Shown here piece by piece: positions 1-7,043 of a DNA stretch of 64,000 nucleotides (the stretch's first letter is position 1; each line of letters opens with the position of its first letter). The stretch is from Longimicrobium sp. Its GTDB lineage: Bacteria > Gemmatimonadota > Gemmatimonadetes > Longimicrobiales > Longimicrobiaceae. Below the pieces are notes generated by a model that was given only the letters and a program-made list of their open reading frames with translations, did no database searches and had not been told where the DNA came from. The stretch lies in the NCBI RefSeq assembly GCF_035474595.1, contig NZ_DATIND010000084.1:1-64000 (forward strand), written 5' to 3'. Made by a program: the position numbers and the translations under genes.

Positions 1-47
1 GAAAGGAGATCGGTCGTGAGCACCGGGGCCGCGGAGTGAGCGGAATC

Positions 48-111
48 AGCCTCGCGCAGTTTGCGAGGCTTCCCGTAGTTGTTGCTGCGACTTCAGTCGC
101 CGGTGACCGGC
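48..111 (+). repeat. Double-hairpin intergenic element, X-type copy 1
   Basis: First stem AGCCTCGC/GCGAGGCT (48-55 and 63-70), a GTAGTTGTTGC linker, then a second stem GCGAC/GTCGC closed by a TTCA loop (87-100), followed by GCCGG/CCGGC. The same layout recurs at 9405-9470, 10836-10898 and 28794-28846. It lies directly before a second repeat (173-340). Confidence 0.85.
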
Positions 112-172
112 TGCGCCCGCGCACTTTCTATTCAGGCCGGCTCCACCGGAATCTACCTGTGCACAGGAACGT

Positions 173-340
173 GCAGGCCGAAGGATCCATAGCCCGTCCA
201 GCACGTCAGCCGAAAGATACGCCGCGGAGCCGTTCAGGGTCGATCCCAGCGCACGTGCGACCTCGCCTGTAGATCCTTCGGCCTGCCGTCTTCGGTGTGT
301 GGATCGGCTCCTCCGTGGCCGGCCTCAGGATGACGTCCCT
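173..340. repeat. Nested palindromic repeat, Z-type copy 1
   Basis: Inner arms GCAGGCCGAAGGATC (173-187) and its reverse complement (272-286) enclose about 85 nt. A right outer arm GGCCGGCCTCAGGATGACG follows around 318-336; the left outer arm is degraded. The first 422 bases of the window hold only this, the preceding double hairpin and a terminator. Confidence 0.8.
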
Positions 341-360
341 CGTTCGGGTCGAATGCAAAC

Positions 361-396
361 GAAGCAGGGCGCCGCACCATCGCGGCGCCCTGCTTC
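361..396 (-). terminator. Intrinsic terminator after the barrel-like gene
   Basis: GAAGCAGGGCGCCGC pairs with GCGGCGCCCTGCTTC around a 6-nt loop, with a short T run on each side. It lies about 25 nt beyond the stop codon of the minus-strand gene ending at 423. Confidence 0.75.
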
Positions 397-422
397 TTTC
401 CATCTACCTCGATCCCGGCGCG

Positions 423-1196
423 TCAGCGGATGCGGTACGAGACGCCGAAGCGCAGGGTGAAGATGTTGGAGGTATTGTAGTCGTAGTCGATGACCACCGG
501 CTCGCCCGTCAGCGCCTCGCCGATGGTCACGTCGCGGGCGGTCATCGAATCGGTGTTCCAGAAGGTCAGGAAGTCCTGCAGCCCGATGGTGAACGCCCAG
601 CGCGACGTGCGCCCGATGCGCGCCGACGCGTCGGCGCCCAGGTTCAGCGCGAAGTTGGTGGTCGACTTGTTGGCGGCGTCGGGAAAGCCGCTCACGTCGT
701 CGTAGTCCACCCACACCAGCGCCGGCGCCACCGTGATGAACGCCGACGGGTGGAAGTGGCGGTTGTCCGGCTCCGGGTCGGCCAGGCGGAACACCACGCC
801 CGCCTTGGCCATCCAGTACCGCGGCCCGTCGGTGGTCACGTCCACCGAGCTGTCGGCCTGCAGGTCCTGGAAGCGCAGCACGTCCTCGCGCTTTCCCGAG
901 TAGGCCACGCCGCCCACCACGTTGATGGGCCCGCGCACCCGCGCCATCACGTCCACCCCCAGCATGGGCCCGCCGCCGCGCTGCGTGGCGATGCGGAACT
1001 GGTCGCCGCCCTGGGTGAACAGCACCACGTCGCCGGTGGTGTACGGCACGCGCGCGCCGATGTACGGCATGACGGAGATGCGCGACTCGGGAAGCCGCTC
1101 GGGCGGCGGCTCGTTGGCCAGGAGCGGCCGGTCCTGGGCGGACGCGGCCAGCGGAAGCGCGAGCAGCCCCAGCAGGGCGAGCGCGCTGCGATTCAT
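423..1196 (-). CDS. Exported outer-membrane beta-barrel-like protein
   Basis: A 257-residue protein beginning with a classical signal peptide (residues 1-20, cut after ASA). The mature part alternates polar and hydrophobic residues, with many Asp/Gly turns, and ends in Tyr-Arg-Ile-Arg, as expected of a small outer-membrane barrel. No catalytic motif is visible and I do not recognise a named family. The ATG at 1196 was chosen because an AGGAGG ribosome site lies just upstream and the signal peptide starts there; the frame stays open further upstream without a plausible start. It is single, followed by a strong terminator, and divergent from the ApbE gene. Likely role: a porin-like or structural outer-membrane protein (inference). 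Confidence 0.75.
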   Translation of the reverse strand: MNRSALALLGLLALPLAASAQDRPLLANEPPPERLPESRISVMPYIGARVPYTTGDVVLFTQGGDQFRIATQRGGGPMLGVDVMARVRGPINVVGGVAYSGKREDVLRFQDLQADSSVDVTTDGPRYWMAKAGVVFRLADPEPDNRHFHPSAFITVAPALVWVDYDDVSGFPDAANKSTTNFALNLGADASARIGRTSRWAFTIGLQDFLTFWNTDSMTARDVTIGEALTGEPVVIDYDYNTSNIFTLRFGVSYRIR

Positions 1197-1476
1197 GGAC
1201 TCCTCCTGATGTTCAGGGGGGGTGTGCGTTGGGTCCGGGGAGGTGCTGTCCGGGGGATTGGCTGCGAAGATAATCCCCCGCCGTCCGTTACGGAATATCT
1301 TCGCGCCGTGGACGCGCACTTTCCCGCTGCTGCAACTCCCGGCGGTAACAGTGCGGACGGGCGATTCGATCGACTCGGATTCGTCTCCATCGCCCCCACG
1401 CGGCCCCAAGGTTGCGCTGCGCCCGGCATCCGTCCCACGCCGCCGACCCTGCATCTTCGCACCGCCGGACGCTCAC

Positions 1477-2721
1477 ATGCTTTCCCAGCTTCCCAATCGT
1501 TCGGCGGATGGAGATGCCGACCGCCCCGCGCGCCGCGCCGCCTCCGCGCCTCGACCCGCGCGGATGCTCATCTTCTTCTCCTGCATGGCGATGCTGGCGG
1601 TCGCCGGATGCCGGCAGCCGCGGATGGCGCCGGTCCCCGCGGCGATCGAGTATCCGCGCTACGTCTCCAGCGACACCATTCCGCCGCCGATAGTGCGGGC
1701 CTGGCCCGCGATGGGGGCGATGCTGGAGATCAGCGTGTGGGACGCCGACAGCGCCCGCGCCCGCGCGGCGATGGAAGCCGCGCGCGCCGCCGTCCTCCGC
1801 GTGGACTCGCTGATGTCCCCCGAGAGCGCCCCGGGCGAGGTGGCCGCCGCCAACCGCCGCGCGGGGACGGACAGCGCCACCACGCTGTCGCCGTGGACGG
1901 CGGAGGTGCTGGACTCGGCGCTCGCGATCGCCGCGGCGTCGGGCGGCGCGGTGGACGTGACGGCGGCGCCGCTGGCCGGCGCGTGGCGTGCGGGCGCCGT
2001 CCCCCCGCAGCAAGTGCGCGACTCGCTGGCCGCGCGGGTGGGATGGCGGATGGTGCGCTTCGACCGCGTCGCGCGCCGCGTCTCCCTTCCGCAGCGCGGA
2101 ATGCGGCTGGACTTCGGGGAGATGGCGCGCGGCTTCGCGGTGGACCGCGGCGTCGCGGCGCTGCGCGCGGCGGGGATCGGGAGCGCGGTGCTGGACGTGG
2201 GCGGCACCTTCCGCGTCCTCGGCCCGACGCCGGTGACGCCCGGATGGACGATGGGCCTCACCGACCCGCGCGGCCCCGGCGAGGTCTTCGCCGCGGTGCA
2301 CATCGACAGCGGCGCGGTCGCGACGATGGGCGATTACGGGCAGATGTTCGAGGCCGGCGGCGAGCGCTGGTCGCGCGTGCTGGACCCGCGCCGGGGAGTG
2401 CCCGCGCGCGGCGTGGTCTCCGTCTCCGTCCTGGCACCCAGCGGGATGCTGGCGGACGCGCTGCTGGGCGCCTTCTTCGTGATGGGCCCCGAGGAGGGGT
2501 GCCGCTGGGCCGCGCGCTACCCCGGCGTGGACGTGGTCTGGGTGCGCGACGCCGGCCACGACGAGGAGAAGGAAGACGACGACGAGGCCATGGACCCCGA
2601 CCTGGTCGTCATCACCGACGCGCTGAAGGACCGCCTGGAGATCCTCACCGAGGAGCCCACCGACGAGCGCCCCACCACCTGCAGCCAGCTCCTCGCTCAC
2701 GCGAAGAGCTCCGTGCCGTGA
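1477..2721 (+). CDS. apbE: ApbE-family FAD:protein FMN transferase, lipoprotein
   Basis: ApbE enzymes transfer FMN from FAD to a Thr of partner flavoproteins outside the inner membrane, using Mg2+. The family signature is visible in order: WPAMGAMLEISVW near the start, DFGEMARGFAVDRGV, VLDVGGTFRVLG, ATMGDYGQMF, and LDPRRGVPARGV followed by MLADALLGAFFVMG, which holds the conserved Asp of the metal site. A hydrophobic stretch ending LAVAGC is a lipobox, so the protein should be a lipid-anchored periplasmic enzyme. The start is uncertain: ATG 1477 gives a long arginine-rich n-region, while ATG 1564 (MLIFFSCMAM) gives a bare lipoprotein signal of 385 residues. An acidic DDDEE-type insertion lies near the C-terminus. 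No flavin-binding partner gene is adjacent. Confidence 0.88.
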   Translation: MLSQLPNRSADGDADRPARRAASAPRPARMLIFFSCMAMLAVAGCRQPRMAPVPAAIEYPRYVSSDTIPPPIVRAWPAMGAMLEISVWDADSARARAAMEAARAAVLRVDSLMSPESAPGEVAAANRRAGTDSATTLSPWTAEVLDSALAIAAASGGAVDVTAAPLAGAWRAGAVPPQQVRDSLAARVGWRMVRFDRVARRVSLPQRGMRLDFGEMARGFAVDRGVAALRAAGIGSAVLDVGGTFRVLGPTPVTPGWTMGLTDPRGPGEVFAAVHIDSGAVATMGDYGQMFEAGGERWSRVLDPRRGVPARGVVSVSVLAPSGMLADALLGAFFVMGPEEGCRWAARYPGVDVVWVRDAGHDEEKEDDDEAMDPDLVVITDALKDRLEILTEEPTDERPTTCSQLLAHAKSSVP

Positions 2722-2835
2722 CGAATCCCCCGCGTCTCCGCGTCTCCGCGTGAGATCGACGATGCAGCGGTGCGCGAGATGGGATTCCGTCGACAACACG
2801 TGGCAATCATCCGTGCATCAAAAACGCACAGAGAA

Positions 2836-3072
2836 ACGTCATCCTGAGGCCGGACACACCGTCGTTGCCCCCGGACGAGCGGTTGCAGGCCGAAGGATCC
2901 ATAGGCGAGGTCGCACGTGCGCTTGATCGGTCCCCGAATTCGGATTATACCAGATCCGGCGGAAGAATCAGTGCATCTCGCCGAATCACGTGCTGCGGCG
3001 ACGATAGATCCTTCGGCCTGCAACCTCTCGTGTAGACGCTGGTTACGGTGTGGCCGGCCTCAGGATGACGTC
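2836..3072. repeat. Nested palindromic repeat, Z-type copy 2
   Basis: Outer arm ACGTCATCCTGAGGCCGG at the left mirrors CCGGCCTCAGGATGACGT at the right. Inner arm TTGCAGGCCGAAGGATC mirrors GATCCTTCGGCCTGCAA. The core (about 2910-3000) is related to the core of the copy at 58534-58814, inverted. Together with flanks it fills the gene-free stretch 2722-3257. A further shared flank GGATGCACGAACT (from 3088) recurs in variant form near 11009 and, inverted, near 58500. Confidence 0.85.
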
Positions 3073-3257
3073 GGTGTAATACGTCGAGGATGCACGAACT
3101 AAATTCCCGGATTCGGTACCAGAGGGATGACACCGGTTGCGCGGACGCCCCGTATCATCTCCTTGGGCGCCGCGAGCGTCAGGACCGGGCTGGACAGACG
3201 CCCGGCGCCGCGCTACGCTCCCCTGATCCACCGCCAGATTCCCCGGCCCACGCGCGA

Positions 3258-4931
3258 ATGTCCACCTCCGCATCAGCCCGCAAGCCGTTCGGCCGCATGG
3301 TTCCCTCCGACGAGCAGGGGCGCCCCGCCGACGCATCGCCCGCGCAACGGCTGGCGCTGCGGGTGATGCAGGCCGCCTGCGTCCTCGTCGTTCTGGCGGC
3401 GGCCACGTACAAGAGCTTCGAGCTGGACCGCTTCTTCATCCCCAAGGAGCTCACGCTGAACCTGGCGGCGCTGCTGGTGGCGGTGCTCTGCCTGGGCGCC
3501 GCGCGGCGCGCGCAGCCGGGCCGCGTGGACCTGCTGCTGATCGGCTTCCTGGTGCTGAGCGCCGCCTCGGCCGCGCTGGCGCAGAACCCGTGGAACGGCG
3601 TGCGCGCGCTGGCCGTGAGCGCCAGCGGGGTGGCCATGTTCTGGGCCGCGCGCTCGGTGGCCCGCGCCGGGCTGTCTCGCCCGCTGCTGGTGGCCATCGC
3701 CGCGGCCGTCGTCCTCGGGGCGGGGATGTCGCTGGCGCAGACGTACGGCGTGCGGACCGACTTCTTCTCCATCAACCGCGCGCCCGGCGGCACACTGGGG
3801 AACCGCAACTTCGTGGCGCACCTCTGCGCCTTCGGGCTCCCCGTCCTCTTCCTCTGCGCGCTGCGCGCCTACCGCCTGCTGGGCACCATCCTGGGCGCGC
3901 TGGGCGTGGCGATGGTGAGCGGCGCGCTGGTGCTCACCCGCTCGCGCGCGGCGTGGCTGGGCGTGGCCGCGGTGCTCGCCGTGTTCCTGGTCGGCTGGCT
4001 GCTGGTGCCGCACGCGCGCCGCAGCCTGCGCCACTGGTCGCGGCTGATGCTGCTCCTGCTCTGCGCGGCGGGCGGCGCGGTGGCCGTCGTCACCCTTCCC
4101 AATACGCTGCACTGGGCCAGCGACAACCCGTACGCCGAGACCGCGCACGGGCTGGTGAACGCCAGGGAGGGAAGCGGGCGCGGGCGGCTGCTGCAATGGA
4201 AGAACACGCTGCGGATGGCGGCGGCGCACCCGCTCCTGGGCGTCGGCCCCGGCAACTGGCCCGTGCACTACCCCGAGTACGCGCCCCGCAGCGACCCGTC
4301 GATGAACGACAACGAGCCGGGGATGACGAGCAACCCCTGGCCCAGCAGCGACTGGGTGGCCTTCATCGCCGAGCGCGGGCCCCTGGCCGCGGGGATGCTG
4401 GTGCTGGCGTTCGTCGCGCTGGCCATCGCCGCGCTGCACCGCATGCGCGCCGCGCGCGACGCCGACGAAGGCTTGGCCGCGCTTGCGCTGGCGGCGATGG
4501 TGGCCGGCGCCGTGGTGGTCGGCGCCTTCGACGCGGTGCTGCTCCTGGCGCTCCCCTCGCTGCTCGTGTGGACGGCGCTGGGCGCGCTCTCGGCCACCGA
4601 GCCGGGGCGGTGGGACGTGCGCGTGCCGGTGCCGGTCCGGGGGTTGGGGATGCTGCTCGCCGTCGCCGTCTTCGGCATCTTCACCGTGAAGAGCGCCGCG
4701 CAGCTGATGGCGATGGGCGTGTATGACGGCGCCAGCACGGTCGGCGGGCTGCGGCAGGCCGCGTCGCTCGATCCGGGGAGCTACCGCATCCAGCTGAAGC
4801 TGGCCCGCAGCGGCGCCGGCTGCGACGTCCGCCGCGCCGCCGCCGAGGCCGCGCACTCGCTCTTCCCCCAGGCCAGCGCCCCCAAGGGCCTCCGCTCCAG
4901 CTGCGGCGGGAGACGACGGAGAAGGCGGTGA
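3258..4931 (+). CDS. O-antigen ligase/polymerase-like multi-spanning membrane protein
   Basis: A 557-residue protein with about a dozen hydrophobic segments in the first 480 residues. Between them sits a soluble loop carrying SGRGRLLQWKNTLRMAAAHP followed by LLGVGPGNW and HYPEY. This combination is the hallmark of the O-antigen ligase/Wzy_C superfamily, whose members join polysaccharide chains to lipid A-core or polymerise repeat units at the periplasmic face. The C-terminus is Arg-rich and soluble, with a possible short repeat-containing region. The start at 3258 (MSTSASARKPFGR) was preferred to an upstream ATG at 3090, which lies by the repeat element and would add 56 low-complexity residues. 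No other polysaccharide genes are adjacent, so substrate is unknown. Confidence 0.8.
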   Translation: MSTSASARKPFGRMVPSDEQGRPADASPAQRLALRVMQAACVLVVLAAATYKSFELDRFFIPKELTLNLAALLVAVLCLGAARRAQPGRVDLLLIGFLVLSAASAALAQNPWNGVRALAVSASGVAMFWAARSVARAGLSRPLLVAIAAAVVLGAGMSLAQTYGVRTDFFSINRAPGGTLGNRNFVAHLCAFGLPVLFLCALRAYRLLGTILGALGVAMVSGALVLTRSRAAWLGVAAVLAVFLVGWLLVPHARRSLRHWSRLMLLLLCAAGGAVAVVTLPNTLHWASDNPYAETAHGLVNAREGSGRGRLLQWKNTLRMAAAHPLLGVGPGNWPVHYPEYAPRSDPSMNDNEPGMTSNPWPSSDWVAFIAERGPLAAGMLVLAFVALAIAALHRMRAARDADEGLAALALAAMVAGAVVVGAFDAVLLLALPSLLVWTALGALSATEPGRWDVRVPVPVRGLGMLLAVAVFGIFTVKSAAQLMAMGVYDGASTVGGLRQAASLDPGSYRIQLKLARSGAGCDVRRAAAEAAHSLFPQASAPKGLRSSCGGRRRRRR

Positions 4932-5021
4932 CGGGTTGAAGCTAACAGTGGAATGTGCGAGCGGGGAACGACATCAAGTCGCTCCCCGCTCTACGTCAGA
5001 AGCTCGCTTGCCTAGAGTCTG

Positions 5022-5603
5022 TTAGGCGAACCGGGCAGTTGCGCCGTACTCAAGTGCGAGCGACTCCAGCGGGTTGAGCATTTTGCGAACGGGCGAAACG
5101 CTTAGCATTTTGGCCGCTAGGTGCCCCCCTGCGACACTCGCAACGAGCACTGTTGTCGCGGGGATGAGCAGTATGAGCAGAAATGGCGAGGTAAGTACAA
5201 CCTGTTCTGTCACGTAGGCGCCCATGCGAGCGACAATCGAGTCGATCGTCTTCCGTTGGTCTGGGGACAAATCAGCCATCGCCTCCCGTAGCTGCAAATT
5301 GAACGCTAAGCGCTCATGCTCCGCTTTGCGATAAGCGATCCCGGCGACGATAGCAGATCCAAGTGTTACACGCTCACCAAATCGGATGAAACCGTTCAAG
5401 GTTGAGCGAGTAATCCCATACGCTTCGGCATCGAACTCGATTCCCCCAATTGCCGCAAAATCGAAAAGCTCGTCTCGCAGGGCAAACATCCTCTGCCGGA
5501 ACAAATCGATCCGGTAGTCGCGGTAGAGCACAAAAACGAGTACGGACACGAAAAATAGCGACAGCGCAGTAGTTGCTGCGGTCGCTGCGACCGTGCTACT
5601 CAT
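5022..5603 (-). CDS. Membrane protein of unknown function, distal gene of an AT-richer pair
   Basis: A 193-residue protein with an N-terminal transmembrane segment (about 10-27) and a second hydrophobic stretch at about 140-165. Between them is a helical, charged cytoplasmic region. The start overlaps the stop of the upstream gene (ATGA) and a GGAGG site precedes it, so translation is coupled. Base composition and codon use are visibly more AT-rich than in all neighbours, suggesting acquisition by transfer. I do not recognise the family. Membrane-anchored two-gene cassettes of this size are often accessory functions, but nothing in the sequence identifies a catalytic residue set. Confidence 0.75.
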   Translation of the reverse strand: MSSTVAATAATTALSLFFVSVLVFVLYRDYRIDLFRQRMFALRDELFDFAAIGGIEFDAEAYGITRSTLNGFIRFGERVTLGSAIVAGIAYRKAEHERLAFNLQLREAMADLSPDQRKTIDSIVARMGAYVTEQVVLTSPFLLILLIPATTVLVASVAGGHLAAKMLSVSPVRKMLNPLESLALEYGATARFA

Positions 5604-6004
5604 AGCTTATCCTCCGGGTTTGTTTCACCCCGTTCCGTGAGCTTGCTGGACGATCTGCGTTTGTCCAGTTGCTCCTCCAACTTCCTCGCTCGAGGTGCCA
5701 GACGCGCCACCGTGTCTTTTCTCAGCTTGTTCTGACGCACACCGTATACCACGCCTCCGGCTCCAAAGATCCAAGCCGCCCACCGGCTTATAGTAACGTT
5801 CCCTAGCAGCGCAATCATTATGTGTGAGAACGTCGCGCGACCAGCCAAAGCTTCGATCGAAAGGTAAACATACCTGATGCAGAGAATGATCGTTCCGAAG
5901 CGGATAATCCGATTTATAGTTGCGAAAGTGTTCTGCAGTAGCTGGGCTCGGATGGCGAATCGTCGCTCGGCGTCCTTTTCTTCAGCGCTTTTTCGTTTCG
6001 CCAT
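5600..6004 (-). CDS. Small membrane protein of unknown function, promoter-proximal gene of the AT-richer pair
   Basis: A 134-residue protein: a basic/acidic helical N-terminus (MAKRKSAEEKDAERRF), two hydrophobic segments at about 35-55 and 65-90, then a strongly charged, coiled-coil-like C-terminal helix rich in Lys/Arg/Glu. The start at 6004 was chosen because the frame upstream encodes unconvincing sequence; no clear ribosome site is visible. The stop overlaps the start of the 193-residue gene downstream. A plausible promoter lies upstream (6052-6080). Unrecognised; the shared AT-rich composition and overlap say the two proteins act together. Confidence 0.7.
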   Translation of the reverse strand: MAKRKSAEEKDAERRFAIRAQLLQNTFATINRIIRFGTIILCIRYVYLSIEALAGRATFSHIMIALLGNVTISRWAAWIFGAGGVVYGVRQNKLRKDTVARLAPRARKLEEQLDKRRSSSKLTERGETNPEDKL

Positions 6005-6051
6005 GTGGGGAGGAGGCTCGTTATTCTGACAGGTGCCACCAGATGGCCGAA

Positions 6052-6080
6052 TACCTAATAGCGCTTTGCGCTTATGGCAA
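6052..6080 (-). promoter_or_regulatory. Putative promoter with palindrome in its spacer
   Basis: On the minus strand TTGCCA, a 17-nt spacer, then TAGGTA, about 50 nt upstream of the start at 6004. The spacer holds the perfect palindrome AGCGC-TTT-GCGCT (6060-6072), a possible operator. It fits control of the membrane pair by a dedicated regulator not found in the window. Confidence 0.5.
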
Positions 6081-6217
6081 GGGCCGCTTAAGAACCCGAC
6101 AGTTATGCGATAGTACGGTTGCACAGCTGAATTGCTTTTGCGACGGAACCAAGGAGGTACCCTTTAACGAGCGATTGCTTTGCGGGTGTCAGCACAGCAA
6201 TTTAGACGTCCTTCGTG

Positions 6218-6232
6218 GTAGTGATTCACTAC
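6218..6232. promoter_or_regulatory. Inverted repeat just upstream of the Lgt-like gene
   Basis: GTAGTG-ATT-CACTAC lies 13 nt before the ATG at 6246, at the point where AT-rich sequence gives way to the usual GC-rich composition. It could be an operator for the operon or a mark of the islet border; nothing decides between these. Confidence 0.35.
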
Positions 6233-6245
6233 TCACACCGCCCGC

Positions 6246-7043
6246 ATGCACTTTCCCGTCCTGATCCATCTCGGGCCGCTGACCGTTCCGCCGCACCAGG
6301 TGCTGGAGGCGCTGGGGTGCTTCCTCGCGTTCCGCCTGTATCTCACCCTTCGTCGCCGCGGCGGCGATCCGCTGCCGGCCGAGCGGCGGCTGGTGCTGCT
6401 GGCGGCGGCGACCGTGGGCGCGGCGCTGGGGTCCAAGCTGCTGGCGCTGGCGTGGAACCCCGCGCCCGTGCTCGCGCATCCCGACCTGCGCGTGCTGATG
6501 GCGGGGAAGACGATCGTCGGCGGGTTGCTGGGCGGGCTGCTCGCCGTGGAGCTGGCGAAGAAGTGGGTCGGTGAAACCACGCCGACCGGAGACCTGTACG
6601 TATTTCCGTTGATCGTGGGCGTCGGGGTCGGCCGCGTCGGCTGCTTCCTGACCGGGCTGGCGGACGACACCTACGGCGTGGCCACGCGCCTGCCGTGGGG
6701 GATCGATTTCGGCGACGGCATCGCCCGGCACCCCACGCAGCTGTACGAGATCGCCTTCCTGGCGGCGCTGGCGGGCGTGCTGGCGTGGCGCGCGCGGCGG
6801 CCGTACCCGCGCGGCGACCTGTTCAAGGCGTTCATGGCCGCGTACCTCGCCTGGCGCTTCGCGGTCGACTTCATCAAGCCGGCGCACGTCACCCTGCTGG
6901 GGATGACGCCGATCCAGCTGGCGTGCCTCGGGGGATTGATCTGGTACGCCCCGCATCTCCCGCGGCTGCTGGGGTTCGCGCGCCGGTCCGCATCTCCATC
7001 CCCCTCGTCTCCATCTCCCGAACCCTCCGCGGGACGCGCATGA
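6246..7043 (+). CDS. Divergent Lgt-like membrane enzyme, canonical catalytic residues replaced
   Basis: A 265-residue, seven-segment membrane protein of the prolipoprotein diacylglyceryl transferase fold. Conserved landmarks are RHPTQLYE (161-168), the AWRFAVDF segment carrying the late conserved Arg, and the GRVG signature (129-132). Canonical Lgt reads FHGG where this protein has GKTIVGG (87-93), and GRxGNF where this has GRVGCF, so the essential His and the signature Asn are missing. It is therefore unlikely to be the housekeeping Lgt; it may act on a different phospholipid reaction. Its stop overlaps the start of the radical SAM gene (ATGA), placing both in one translation-coupled operon. 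The C-terminus is a Ser/Pro tail. Confident on fold, unsure on reaction. Confidence 0.8.
   Translation: MHFPVLIHLGPLTVPPHQVLEALGCFLAFRLYLTLRRRGGDPLPAERRLVLLAAATVGAALGSKLLALAWNPAPVLAHPDLRVLMAGKTIVGGLLGGLLAVELAKKWVGETTPTGDLYVFPLIVGVGVGRVGCFLTGLADDTYGVATRLPWGIDFGDGIARHPTQLYEIAFLAALAGVLAWRARRPYPRGDLFKAFMAAYLAWRFAVDFIKPAHVTLLGMTPIQLACLGGLIWYAPHLPRLLGFARRSASPSPSSPSPEPSAGRA

Noticed and set aside
6246-7043. Housekeeping Lgt
   Set aside because: The essential His and signature Asn positions are replaced; a canonical lgt is expected elsewhere in the genome.
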